From Rachycentron canadum (Eukaryota; Chordata; Actinopteri; Carangiformes; Rachycentridae): a stretch of 64,000 nucleotides of DNA. How positions within the stretch are numbered: position 1 is the stretch's first letter; each line of letters starts with the position of its first letter. The DNA lies in contig CM076650.1 in assembly GCA_038496675.1 (NCBI GenBank), positions 20,442,661 through 20,506,660 of the forward strand, read 5' to 3'. This document shows, in pieces, positions 27,318-34,789 of the stretch. Under the pieces are notes generated by a model. The model was given only the letters and a program-made list of their open reading frames with translations. It was not told where the DNA came from and did not search any database. Position numbers and translations under genes: made by a program.

Positions 27318-30056
27318 ACAAAGAGCACACCTCTTCAATTACATTCCTGACCACAGTGATGACATTGAAAGCAAATGGACATGTGTAGCTTCTCTGTTCT
27401 TGTGATTTCTTCTATCTCCCTGTTCTCTTTTTTTCCTTAAATAGAATCTTTTTTTAGAGTAATAGAATCAGTCTTCTATTGTCAGATCAGAAACATAACC
27501 TGTAATTCTTAGTTCAGTCAAACAAACTTCTGTATGCTAAATGTTTATTATGCAAGCTTACAAGATGTAATGATCTTAAATTGGCTCATTGTTTCACTGG
27601 CAGCCCTCCAGTGTGTTACAGGCTGGCAGCTAGTTCCATGTTCTGCAGTCAGGAGCATTGTACTTGATGTCTCATAATACACCAAAGATATATTTGACTT
27701 TGGTATGTTCGGTTTTTATGTTTTAATAAATCCAGCTTTCTCTGTATTTGCAGAATCCTTTTATGGTTAATTCTCTTTTTTTTCTGTCAAAAAAGTAGTG
27801 GTCAAATATAATCACTGTCTTTCTCCATTTAGTTTTGATGTCAGGTTACAATCTTTTCCACTGTAGTTTCTGGGACAAATCTGTTCCCATATGATACTAG
27901 TGTTCATTGGCTTTCACCAATCTTTCTATTGCTCTGATATGTGTCCAGAGAGCAAACAGGGTTGCATTTGATCTTGCCCACAACAGGGGATACGGTCAGG
28001 GCCTAAGCCTGCCTCTCATTACCCTCGTTAAAGATGTGCCAGTAACTGTGGACAAATTGATTCAAAGGTGCAGGAGAAAACAATCAGGCTTCTGCGTAGT
28101 GTAACGTTATATAACGCCTGTGTGGAGGGCTGGGCTGCAGTGTGGTGCTGTTTGATGAAAAATGCATGCTGAAGATTATTTCCCATGATAATTCAGTGCA
28201 GATATTGGTTATTTTAATAGTATGGTCAAATGATGGTGCATGCACAGAGTGTGTTACTTATTTATGATCACTGTGCACCATACGCAGCAGCAGGAGTGAA
28301 TTTATATACCCTCATCTCTTGTGCCTTTTGCTGTTGCCTCTTTCCTTGTCTCTGTTCTCACCCCATTCTGTCACTCACTCTTTTTGTCCCTATTCTTCCT
28401 CTCTACCGTCAGATCGGCACAGAGTGGGATGCCAAAGAACGTATGTTCAGAAACTTCGGCGGCTTGATGGGGCCCATGGACGAGACAGTGGGCATGCAGA
28501 AGTGGAATAAGGGGCCGAACATCACTGTCACCGTCGTGTGGATCGACCCTACCAACGTCATTGCAGCCACCTATGACATTCTGATCGATGCCAGTGCCGA
28601 GTTCACCCACTATCGCCCACCACTGAACCAGCCTCTGCGCCCTGGAGTGTGGAGCGTGCGCATCCTGCACCACTGGAGCCCTGTGGCTGAGATGAACTTC
28701 CTCATTGCCCCACTGTCCTATAACAAACACCAGCCCATACGTCAAGGTGAGAAAGAGATCGAAAGAACTCCTAAGGTTGTCATGATGCTCACTTGAGACT
28801 AGAACTTGCCATTTGTTTCATTTTTAGCAAAACACAACATGACTATTGATTGTGTTCTTTGTCTAAATAGCCTTGTTAGACTTATGGCACTGCTGCACTG
28901 TTCCTTAACAACAGATCATCATTTATCAAATAAGTATAAGGTGTGACGTTTAGTGGAAGCCCCACGCTGCATACGCACACCTCCACAGTCCAATAATCAC
29001 AGAAGAGTTGCCTGGATTTTGTGCTTCTTATAGTGTAGCATGAGTACATTTACCCCAGCACTGTGTTTGAGTTTAATTTTGAGGCAGTTGTACTTTACTT
29101 GACTGCTTGCAGTTCATGTTGATTATTGAACGTCAGAGAGAATTATAGTACATTTTATGCCACTACATTTACCTGACTGTTATCTAATCGCCCCAATAAA
29201 AAAAATATCCAGAGTAAATTACTACTAAGTTAAATTAAAATCAATGTTTTCTTAAAACAAGTGAAAAAAATGGTGGGATGTATTTCTTATTCTGCATTTC
29301 TGCATGTATTAGTGGACATGAACTGATAAACTGACTAGACTGACTGATTTCTATCACACATTATTTTAAGAAAATTAAAGCCTTTAGGACTTTTTTGCAG
29401 TATAAAACATAATATGACCATTATATATAGCAGTTAAAATGTCAAACGAGCAGATTAAAATGCTGTTAAGAAGTAAATAAATATGGTGATGTTAAAACAC
29501 AGTGAAAGGGGCTATTCTGGGGAACAAGTACATTTACAATTGATTCATTTTGGTGAGTGTACCTATTTACTATTACCTCAGTAACATTTTGAATACAAGA
29601 CTTTTACCTGTAATGAAGTATTTTTACAGTATAGCATACTTTTCTCCCACTACCAGAGGATGTGGTGTTTTGGTGAACAAAAAAATGAGACTCATCTGCT
29701 GCAGTCTCTGCCCAAACTTGAGCATTATAACCTCTAAATTCAGGGTATTTGTTGTACATTATTGCAGAGTGGAAGCAACTCTGGCACACATCCATGATAG
29801 ACAGGCTCATCTTAGCTTTGAATCACACCAACTGTCTCCCTTTATCTGTCACAGATCAGTAGTTCATACACAGGATGTGGAAAATGAAAATGCAGAGCTT
29901 GACTACACACAGTGGTTGTGTTTGACAGACAGAGAAAAAAAGTCTATATTCAGTTTACATTCACTGTGTTTGCTATTGAGCAGCCAGAGAAACATTGAAT
30001 TCACTGAGAAGTAACAATTGTCGGTTTAGGTGTTCCAAAGTGTCTGCAGACGCACT

Positions 30057-30120
<64 letters not shown>

Positions 30121-31353
30121 CTCACACAAACAGAGCCTAGTATTGTATTGCAGTGATGCCCTTTCTAATCAAGCCTCTGGGCCTCTGCAGACCCTGGTTG
30201 TTTGTCATCAAGTCACCCTTAATAACCCAGTGAGCTGTTCATACATACTAAACAGAGTGTTAAACAACAGCACACTTAGCCCTCCAAAAACAATGACACA
30301 ATTAAATCAATCAGCCAGCATGGATAAGGGGCAACGCTGCATTGTTCTAGTCCTTAAGCAGCCAGTTTGCTCTGAAAGTCACATGAGAGTTGAGACTCGG
30401 TTCGGCATAATCACGTCTTTCTGTGTTTAATAATCTCCCTGAGCCATTTTAATGATGAGGAGAAACAACAAATAAAGTTACAGCTTTTGTCCTTAACCTG
30501 AGTCTCAGAGGGGCTGTTGCAGGGAGGGGGGGGTCCTTGAAAAAGCAAATTAAATATTAATCAGTAGTTTATGGTTGTTTAGGTTCTTTTGCATTACCCA
30601 ATTATTTGACTTCTTATAGAACAATGGTTGTAGAAATTTTCTGGTACTAATTTAACTGTGTCACCCCAACACACTTTCCCTGTAATCATTTGTCTTCCCT
30701 GCAGTGTTGCAGCTCAGGTATTAGCAGTGTCAGATACACTCAGTTGCCTTTTTAATAGGTGCACCTATCTAAAACTAATGCAGCAGTCGAGCAGTAAATC
30801 CTTCCTTCATGAAGGTCATAATGTTTTTGTTGAAGCAGTTCTAAAGAGGTGTTAATTCATTTGGTATTTCACTGAACATTATCAAGCTAAAACCTAACCA
30901 TTATAGTTATTTATTGCTGGTAGTGAAGATGTTATTTATGTGTCGAACTTGCAATACCACAATATAAAAAAGCACAATATTAAAAGTAAAGGTACTTTTT
31001 AGAATCTCAAAGTTCATTTCCACACAAGTTTTAAACTATGTAAAAATACTCTACGCTTAGTTCCTCTTTGAGAAATTCTGCAGGCCTATCAGAACAGTTA
31101 GTGCAGTTCGCATCTTTTACTTATGACAGTGACAGTGGACAGCTGACAGTGGTTTTGCTAATCCAAACTCTCACTGTCTGTGCTAGCAGGGTTTCAGGTT
31201 TATTTTGCCCTGTTTCTGCAAATTGATGGGTTAGTTCCTCGGGTCATGTGACGTTTGAACTCCTGGCTATCTGAATACGTTTTCATTAAACTGTCATTGG
31301 TTCACTGCAGTTCCAAGGTGAAAATGTGCAGCCATGACGTTGACGTTAATAAT

Positions 31354-31389
<36 letters not shown>

Positions 31390-32502
31390 TGTAATAATGT
31401 GTGCTTTCATCATAACTGTTCCAACCACCCTCCTACAATTTACTGGCTTGTCTGGCACCAGGTTTCCCTCCTGCATGCAGAGCCAGTAAAACTTTATGGT
31501 ATGGCCTTCCACCAGCAGTAGCCGACACGTCCATGCACACACACACACATTCACAACTATATGCATGATTTCATAAGACACACTTCTACCAACCAAAGCT
31601 AGCTGGCATGAGTTGAGCATCGCCTTGCCTGGTGAAGCACCTCATGTCTGACTGCATCTTTCTGTCACCAGTGCATGAAAAGCGCTGATGTCTGAAAACA
31701 TCTGGGTGTGAGGGAGTTAGTGTTGCACAGCCGCGCTCAGAGGGGATGGCTCGCGCCCCAGTTAGAGGAGCTGTGTGGAATTTACAGCTTCACTGGAACT
31801 CAGGGAGGAGAAGGTGTTTTAAGGAGAAGTTGTGTCGACATTTTCTGTCTTCCTGCAGAGCTTGACCGTCATGGGAAAAAAGAACGTGGGCACGTCTGAG
31901 TGTTTCTGACTAAGAAGTCAGCATTGCAGTGACTTGACAAACCACATCAAAGAGTAGGATTTATGGAGTCCAACGAAAAAAAAATCAATCCAGGCAAATT
32001 AGCAACCCGTTAAAGCTTTTCAGATAATAATCAAGCAAATCACGTTCCATGCTTTGATCATTTTCCATTCATGACCTTTTTTCCCCCTTGACAATCCCGT
32101 CTCTGTGTCTGACCACTGGTTATTAACTCACACATCCTCTTCCTCTCCTCTTTGTTTTTTCCCTCCCAAATTTCCCCAGAGGACACTCTGAAGCTCCACA
32201 ACGGGCCCGCAAAGAACAGCTATATGGAGCAGAGTTTCCACGGCCTCAACCCGGTGCTCAACATCCCTGTCAGCCTGGGCTACGTGGAGCAAGCCAAGAG
32301 GAATGCGGCACTGACCGGCCCAGAGCTAGAGCATTGGTTAGACAGCCTGGTGGGCGAGCTGTGGGAGGCGGCCGATGTCTGCGCCGTGGGCCCCACCGCC
32401 TGTCCCGTCATGCAGACCTGCGCCAAGAACCCTTGGAGCTCCCTGAGCCCAGACCCTAAATCCCATCTGGGTGAACCGCGTGCAGACGGGCGCATCAGGT
32501 AG
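1..32502 (+). CDS. xylt1: xylosyltransferase 1, 3' ten coding exons (joined CDS, 5' end outside window)
   Basis: Joined CDS: 1-381, 5719-5891, 6076-6278, 11256-11336, 13446-13662, 14001-14177, 17190-17455, 22360-22558, 28413-28746, 32180-32502. It reads through in frame to 783 residues (residue 1 is the codon at 3-5) and a TAG stop. The product transfers xylose from UDP-xylose to core-protein serines in the Golgi, starting glycosaminoglycan chains. Visible regions are a stem (1-127), a GT14 GT-A catalytic fold (Pfam Branch type, about 148-410) and the Xylo_C domain (about 435-615 onward). Residues in or next to the active site by family knowledge are D316 in GSDWF (human D494 by offset) and E351 in LPAESFF, which aligns with the catalytic glutamate of core-2 GlcNAc transferases. 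XYLT1 rather than XYLT2 is favoured by PPKCEISGKEAISALSRAKSK-type N-terminal and GPTACPVMQTC C-terminal segments, recalled from the human proteins. Human XYLT1 has about 959 residues, so about 175 are missing upstream. Introns fall between or within codons without any frameshift, so the gene looks intact. Confidence 0.96.
1249..1268. repeat. TAA microsatellite
   Basis: About seven uninterrupted TAA/ATA units, preceded by imperfect units (1230-1248). Confidence 0.85.
2706..3335 (+). repeat. dispersed repeat, family A copy 1
   Basis: Several blocks are shared in the same orientation with 59268-59645. Examples are 2922-3125 (AATGGACCATC..., AGAAGTAGGGCCATT, CTTCTTTTTGCAACCAGT) and 2710-2760 (ATGATGTCA..TTGGTTTGTG..CATTTTGAAGC), the latter also found at 42381 onward. 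The 3' part (CATCAACTTAAAAGGTGAT) recurs at 11033. It resembles a common teleost interspersed repeat; I cannot name the transposon class from sequence alone. Confidence 0.7.
3880..4400. other. candidate conserved noncoding segment in intron 3
   Basis: The stretch is of mixed composition, with no repeat similarity that I recognise. It has many AATTA/TAATT-type homeodomain cores and blocks such as CCGGCCAATTATCC and GGTCACCTGGCCTTAAATTAG. It is placed here by texture only; conservation was not tested. Confidence 0.25.
5719..5891 (+). CDS. xylt1: xylt1 exon, start of catalytic domain (likely exon 4)
   Basis: The acceptor CACAG ends at 5718 and the donor GTGAGT starts at 5892. The exon completes glycine 127 and encodes residues 128-184. 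It holds the W-D-E-D motif (D136-E137-D138), corresponding to the DED at 314-316 of human XYLT1. The first beta strand of the GT-A fold follows (VRIAFVLVVHGR, 148-159), and then FKAIYH and a YYYIHVDQ strand. In GT14 enzymes this beta-strand/helix unit forms part of the nucleotide-sugar pocket. The Q184 at the exon end replaces the lysine I recall in human XYLT1 (IHVDK). The open frame continues past the donor into the intron to 5957, but that tail has no similarity to the family. Confidence 0.95.
6076..6278 (+). CDS. xylt1: xylt1 exon, catalytic domain (likely exon 5)
   Basis: The acceptor TCCAG ends at 6075 and the donor GTAACG starts at 6279. The exon encodes residues 185-251 and two bases of R252. 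The most conserved block of the enzyme is here: RSNYLHR, VRVTPWRMATIWGGASLL (203-220) and WDFFINLSAADYPIR (238-252). N243-L-S is a glycosylation sequon in the position of human N421. The SAADYP segment is the GT14 counterpart of the DxD region around the UDP-sugar. The exon is only 184 bp after the previous one, the shortest intron seen. A longer open frame (from 5980) runs through the intron into this exon, but its start lies in intron sequence. Confidence 0.96.
8295..8343. repeat. TG microsatellite, 49 bp
   Basis: An uninterrupted alternating TG run in intron 5. Confidence 0.97.
9167..9249. repeat. TG microsatellite, 83 bp
   Basis: This is the longest perfect dinucleotide run in the window, in intron 5. 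Confidence 0.97.
10265..10284. repeat. AAT microsatellite at repeat end
   Basis: AAT units directly abut the 3' end of the minus-strand repeat at 10284-10550, consistent with the tail of a retroposed element. Confidence 0.75.
10284..10550 (-). repeat. dispersed repeat, family B copy (minus strand)
   Basis: The reverse complement carries the motifs of a widespread teleost repeat: a GTGGTTTCACTCTGGTTATCC-like block, then TTAATTGGTGACTCTAAACTGCC, GACCTGTCCAGGGAATGAC, TCAGCTGGGACTGGCACCAGCC and a terminal AAGTGGTATGG with a TTA-rich tail. The GACCTGTCCAG..TCAGCTGGGA..AGCGGTATAG order is the same as at 16538-16703 on the + strand. Confidence 0.7.
10925..11085 (+). repeat. dispersed repeat, family A fragment
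   Basis: The segment GAGTCTATGAGG..TTTTGAAACCAG..TGGCCATTA and the end CATGTCAACTTAAAAGATGAT match the 3' part of the family A copy at 2706-3335. Confidence 0.5.
11256..11336 (+). CDS. xylt1: xylt1 exon, catalytic domain, short (likely exon 6)
   Basis: This 81-base exon has acceptor TTGCAG ending at 11255 and donor GTGAGA starting at 11337. It completes R252, encodes TNNQLVAFL...NFIKSHGRDNA (253-278) and leaves two bases of R279. No useful ATG-initiated frame covers it. It was found from the protein gap between the flanking exons and confirmed by a unique in-frame match to the human-like sequence at this point. Both ends are phase 2, so skipping the exon would keep the frame but remove 27 residues of the catalytic fold. 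Confidence 0.94.
11455..11497. repeat. CA microsatellite, interrupted
   Basis: A CA run with two single-base interruptions, in intron 6. Confidence 0.9.
11751..11770. promoter_or_regulatory. paired AP-1 / MARE-like sites
   Basis: TGAGTCAGCG is followed directly by TGACTCAGCA. The two AP-1 cores (TGAGTCA, TGACTCA) are inverted around a GCG spacer, with starts 10 bp apart. The second site fits the NF-E2/MARE half-site consensus TGACTCAGCA. It lies in intron 6 at the edge of a non-repetitive segment. Function is inferred from the motifs only. Confidence 0.4.
12690..13110. repeat. tandem repeat, about three diverged units of 126-140 bp
   Basis: The phrase CTCAAGGATGAACTGATT recurs at 12753 and 12893, and a shorter version starts at 13021. 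Each is followed by TTTTGGTGGT(C/G)AAAG or TTGTGTTGGTCAAAG and a GTGAC-rich segment, and preceded by CTTGAGGGA. This is a familiar teleost tandem/dispersed repeat. Its biology is unknown to me. Confidence 0.8.
13141..13270 (+). repeat. degraded tRNA-derived SINE remnant
   Basis: It starts with GGGCAGCGCGGTGGCTCG and a B-box-like GGTTCAAATC, then CTGTCATCTCTCTCCCTGA and an A-rich end with AATAAA-like bases. This is the head/body/tail order of a common fish SINE, with most of the segment between A and B boxes missing. Confidence 0.6.
13446..13662 (+). CDS. xylt1: xylt1 exon with putative catalytic Asp and Glu (likely exon 7)
   Basis: The acceptor TATCAG ends at 13445 and the donor GTAACA starts at 13663. 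The exon completes R279 and encodes 280-351. Visible motifs are FIRKQGLDRLF (280-290), HMWRLGDR (296-303) and VDGGSDWFLLNR (311-322). The exon ends at LLPAE (347-351). By offset (fish position plus 178) D316 corresponds to human D494, and E351 to human E529. E351 aligns with the glutamate that acts as general base in core-2 GlcNAc transferases of the same GT14 family. The catalytic assignment is family knowledge. The presence of the residues is seen directly. Confidence 0.95.
13663..14000 (+). other. xylt1: intron 7 of xylt1
   Basis: This 338 bp intron has GT-AG ends and a pyrimidine-rich 3' end (13931-13990). Nothing else is recognised. Confidence 0.85.
14001..14177 (+). CDS. xylt1: xylt1 exon, Cys-rich end of catalytic domain (likely exon 8)
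   Basis: The acceptor CCCAG ends at 14000 and the donor GTAATG starts at 14178. Exactly 59 codons (phase 0 on both sides) encode residues 352-410. The exon has SFFHTVLENS, then DNNLRITNWNRKLGCKC (369-385) and HIVDWCGCSPNDFKP (389-403). Five cysteines (C364, C383, C385, C394, C396) match the conserved disulfide-rich stretch of vertebrate XYLT1/2. It is one of the best conserved parts of the protein and leaves no doubt about the family. A minus-strand open frame here (13988-14203) is a shadow. Confidence 0.96.
14178..17189 (+). other. xylt1: intron 8 of xylt1
   Basis: This 3.0 kb intron holds a repeat 3' end with a TGGA/GATG tail (16538-16703) and a long pyrimidine-rich acceptor region (17095-17189). 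The rest is unique-looking AT-rich DNA without genes. Confidence 0.85.
16538..16703 (+). repeat. dispersed repeat, family B 3' end with GATG tail
   Basis: GTGATCGACTGGTGACCTGTCC, CAATGTCAGCTGGGATTGGC, TACAGCCCCCCTGTGACCC and GATAAGCGGTATAGA lead into a TGGA/GATG microsatellite (16675-16702). It shows the same motif order as the reverse complement of 10284-10550. Such 3' ends in fish repeats typically finish in short tandem tails. Confidence 0.75.
17190..17455 (+). CDS. xylt1: xylt1 exon, linker to Xylo_C domain (likely exon 9)
   Basis: The acceptor CTGCAG ends at 17189 after a pyrimidine-rich tract of about 90 bases. The donor GTTTGT starts at 17456 and is a weaker GT donor (G at +1, T at +2, T at +3). 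The exon encodes 411-498 and two bases of R499: QTVRPTFFARKFEASVNQEIV, then a glycine/proline loop, SYWENVYDEPDG and LTYYHSFSRLGLARA. The end (SLQGNPKDHSC) is the variable loop before the Xylo_C domain and appears one residue longer than in human XYLT1. The open frame upstream (from 16857) is intron sequence. Confidence 0.95.
17882..17899. repeat. 18-bp perfect palindrome
   Basis: TGTTAACATATGTTAACA reads the same on both strands. It is two GTTAAC blocks around ATAT, in intron 9. Confidence 0.9.
18889..18937. repeat. TG microsatellite
   Basis: A near-perfect TG run of about 49 bp. A looser TG-rich zone lies upstream (18666-18735). Confidence 0.95.
20780..20940 (-). mobile_element. DNA-transposon end / MITE-like fragment (family C, minus strand)
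   Basis: The reverse complement starts TTATTAGGAACACCTATC, then TAAAACTAATGCAGTC and CAGCA, an A-run, TCCTCCCTCATGAAG and TTGTTGAAACAGTG..AATAGGTGTTGAATC. The same order occurs at 30738-30865 on the + strand. A TTATTAGGAACACC-type end is typical of Tc1/mariner-group short elements in fishes. The fragment carries no coding sequence. Confidence 0.65.
21446..21501. repeat. TG microsatellite
   Basis: A TG run of about 56 bp with one interruption near its start, in intron 9. Confidence 0.95.
22360..22558 (+). CDS. xylt1: xylt1 exon, Xylo_C domain first part (likely exon 10)
   Basis: The acceptor TGCCAG ends at 22359 and the donor GTGAGT starts at 22559. The exon completes R499 and encodes 500-565: YFPMGHPVSVHLYFLSDQFQGYLVKHHATNL, then ETWVAPKKNFKL and a short variable loop (TTQSGSTFS) before RLQFAE. 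This is the first part of the C-terminal Xylo_C domain that packs on the GT-A domain in the human enzyme. The loop is about one residue longer than in human, which explains the change of numbering offset from 178 to 176. Confidence 0.95.
26266..26370 (+). repeat. interspersed repeat 3' tail (SINE/LINE type)
   Basis: TTACCTTTGTATTTGTGTAAC, GTAAGGTGCTTAATGTATGAA, CTGTGCTCTACAAATGAAG and a run of ATT units have the order of a common fish retroposon 3' end ending in a simple repeat. The 5' part is not recognised. Confidence 0.45.
27243..27320. repeat. CA-rich microsatellite
   Basis: A CA run with periodic T interruptions (ACATACACAC units), in intron 10. Confidence 0.95.
28413..28746 (+). CDS. 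xylt1: xylt1 exon, Xylo_C domain core (likely exon 11)
   Basis: The acceptor CCGTCAG ends at 28412 after a pyrimidine tract. The donor GTGAGA starts at 28747. The exon encodes 566-676 and one base of E677. The sequence GTEWDAKER (567-575) covers the site of the human DWD motif (745-747), here read as E-W-D (E569). FRNFGGLMGPMDE and GMQKWNKGPN follow, with an N-I-T sequon at N601 (human N777 by offset), then VIAATYDILIDASAEFTHY and PLRPGVWSVRILHHWSPVAE. All this matches the XYLT1 Xylo_C domain. The minus-strand frame 28371-28745 over the same bases is a shadow. Confidence 0.96.
29036..29665. mobile_element. MITE-like nonautonomous DNA element, about 630 bp
   Basis: The segment begins GCATGAGTACATTTACCCC, with GAGGCAGTTGTACTTTACTTG and CCACTACATTTACCTGAC. 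Its centre has AGTGAAAGGGGCTATTCTG. It ends AACATTTTGAATACAAG, GACTTTTACCTGTAATGAAG, TATTTTTACAGTATAGCATAC and TTTCTCCCACTACCAGAGG. This matches, over its whole length and order, a very common teleost element rich in GTACTTTTACT motifs. The open frame 29550-30014 starts inside it and is not a gene. Confidence 0.65.
30058..30120. repeat. CA microsatellite
   Basis: A CA run of about 60 bp with one AAAC interruption, in intron 11. Confidence 0.95.
30738..30865 (+). mobile_element. DNA-transposon end / MITE-like fragment (family C, plus strand)
   Basis: TAATAGGTGCACCTATCTAAA, ACTAATGCAGCAGTCGAGCA, TCCTTCCTTCATGAAGGTC, TTGTTGAAGCAGTTCTAAAG and AGGTGTTAATTCA align with the reverse complement of 20780-20940. 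The TCTAATACAG present in the other copy after ACTAATGCAG is missing here. Confidence 0.65.
31356..31391. repeat. TG microsatellite
   Basis: A TG run of about 36 bp in intron 11. Confidence 0.95.
32180..32502 (+). CDS. xylt1: xylt1 terminal coding exon with stop
   Basis: The acceptor CCCCAG ends at 32179. The exon completes E677 and encodes 678-783, ending in R-I-R and TAG at 32500-32502. Visible segments are LKLHNGPAKNSYMEQSFHGLNPVL, a helical stretch ending GPELEHWLDSLVGELW, then CAVGPTACPVMQTC (the XYLT1-type ending) and WSSLSPDPKSHLGEPRADGRIR. The last 20 residues are close to human (SSFSPDPKSELG...DGRLR). The exon is notably GC-rich compared with its flanking introns. Confidence 0.96.
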
Positions 32503-34778
32503 CAGCTAGGCCTCCAGCTGGACGGGAGGCCAGGGCACTGTTGATTTTTATTTATTTAAGGGGTTTGTTGTGCACAGGGGAAGACAAAGTGTTCTTCCTC
32601 TGTCTCAGGAGAAGAAGAAGGAAAGAAGAAATCATTTTTTTGGGAGGTTGGTGAGGGTGTCCTGACAGAAAGCAAGGAGAATGATTTTCAGATCCTCCCA
32701 CAGGGTTCCTCCTTGTAGGGGATTATGCTGGCTTTGCTATTTCAGTTTCTTAGTGTATTTATTGTTCTTCTCATGGCTGAGTTTTACTGTGATCAAACGT
32801 TGCAATTTTCAAGCATCTATTTTGCTGTTGATTGAATTATGAAGTCAGCTTTTAAAGCCCTGCACAGGGCCACTGCGGTCATGTGAGTGTGGATTGCGGA
32901 CACTGGTAACAGACTAAGATCTGCTGCTATAAGGCCTTAGCTGTAAGACATATTTGAGGAGGTAGCCTGATACTGAATTAAATGTGCCTCCTTTATGTTT
33001 ATGTCAGCATGAACAAAATTAGATGATACCTGAGCACTCAGATAAACCCAAACAGTTGAAAATATTATTTTGATGCGACTCAAATGCAGCATTGTTGAGA
33101 GCAAATTCCCCAAACTTTGAACAAAAAATGTTATAATATTATTAAAGACAATTACTTCAAACATCTGAGTGTCTGGTAGTTCAGTGACTCAGTTTGTAAA
33201 TCAGCAGAATAAATCAGTAACAGCAGCACGACTTCCTTCAGTTCAGTACCTGATCAGGATGTGGAACTGTTGTGGCTGGGCTCACCATCTGCTGCAGTCA
33301 CATTTCAAAAATGTGGAAAAAATAGAAATGCAAATACAGAGGCCTTCTCACCATAATTACAACTATTTCGATTATAATAGAATTTTAATGTAGACATATT
33401 AGTGTTCTAAATTTATAAATGCTTAATTTGTGGTTGTTGTACAATAGTATTTCAAGACCTAACATTGACATAGTGTAATTTTCTTTAATGAAACACAGAT
33501 GTTGTGACAGGCAGAGGACAAAGAAAGAACTGTTTTTTGTCCATTTTGTTTTTTTTGTTCTTTTGTTTTTGTTTTTTTTTGTTTTGTTTTTTTACCAAAC
33601 TGCCTCAAACTTGAAACTGACCTTAAAATTCTCCTTTAATTCGTGATAATTTTTTTCTTTTTTAACTCTTTTCCAGTCATTTCAATGATTCTTTATGTTG
33701 TACATAATTATACAAGAAGTCTCAGAAATTGTGTGAATGAGGGGGGTATGAGTCCATGAGTCACTATTTATTTATAAGTTTATATTAATACTGATATTTT
33801 TAGTCAGTGACTAAATAACTGCGACGCTGCCTGGGCAGCATGATAAATATTTTTTTGTAAAGAAAGCCGCCTTTATTTACAAAGGCCAACACCCCAAACT
33901 TATACTGTACCTTTTTATGGCCCGCACCTGTGTGTTAGTTAGTGTTGTCCTGTCTGAATAGATCTTCCTGTCTTGGTTTCTTATATGGCTGTTAGCCAAG
34001 TGCATCACAAGAGAAAGCCCCCCTGACCTATGAGGGTGGAGGTCAGCTGCCTAACAACTTTGCCAAACAGAGAAGGGGAAAACACGCCTCACAAGCAAAC
34101 ACATTGGAAGACGTCTGATAGCAAAGGAGAAACTGTACTTTTTTGGTGTTCTATGGTTCCTGTCAGTTTCTGAATGATAGTGAGTGGTAGTGATCTTCAT
34201 GCTGTGACAATAATGTACAATTTCAAGTGAATATTATATTGTGTCTTGATTGCAAAAAGCATAATTTATTAGATCAGGTCTATGGCACCTCTTCTCTCTG
34301 ATCTACATTTGAAGTACCTTTTCTGCCACCAAGACAATCTCTGGACATTTGAGATGAGTTAATTCCACTGAGGATAGCACTGTACCACCACACATCTTGA
34401 GTAAGAGGTACGGTCGGGCGTTTGTCTTACTTAAAAATACATTTCATCTGAAGCAAATTAGGAGTTCAAGCTGTGATTGTCAACATTGTTTAGCCATCAC
34501 ACAAGCTAAGTGATTGTTTTTGCACTGGCTAATTAAGAGACATTACTGGTCATTAATGTCAAGTTCACCTTGCCTCTCTGTCGGATGTGTATATTATAAT
34601 TGCTGTCACTCCTTCCCTCTCAAATCTACACTGTTTCTGGGGTTAGGTTGTAAAGGACAATTTGTTTTCACTGGCCAGCTTCTGCTGCCATCTTTTAACT
34701 TAAAGTGCCACCATGCTCTGAATAATTACTTCACACAATACATATTATTAAGTTCAATGACAGTTTTGGAAAACGGTG

Positions 34779-34789
34779 AATAAAATAAA
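34779..34789 (+). promoter_or_regulatory. xylt1: overlapping double AATAAA, possible proximal poly(A) signal
   Basis: Two AATAAA hexamers overlap (34779-34784 and 34784-34789). If used, they would give a 3' UTR shorter by about 650 bases, dropping three of the four Pumilio-type motifs (34846, 34894, 35310). Confidence 0.4.

Larger units (their letters stand above)
22559..28412 (+). other. xylt1: intron 10 of xylt1
   Basis: At 5.9 kb this is the longest intron seen. It has a CA-rich microsatellite (27243-27320), an interspersed-repeat 3' tail (26266-26370) and a pyrimidine-rich acceptor region. No gene is visible. A gene-like minus-strand frame at 25693-25893 has no recognisable features. Confidence 0.85.
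28747..32179 (+). other. xylt1: intron 11 of xylt1
   Basis: This 3.4 kb intron holds a MITE-like element (29036-29665), a CA microsatellite (30058-30120), a DNA-transposon end (30738-30865) and a TG microsatellite (31356-31391). No other gene is visible. Confidence 0.85.

Noticed and set aside
28371..28745. 124-codon minus-strand open frame
   Set aside because: It is the antisense shadow of the xylt1 exon 28413-28746, whose + frame is clearly conserved.
29550..30014. 154-codon + frame in intron 11
   Set aside because: It begins inside the MITE-like element, has no protein motifs and no splice signals suggesting use.
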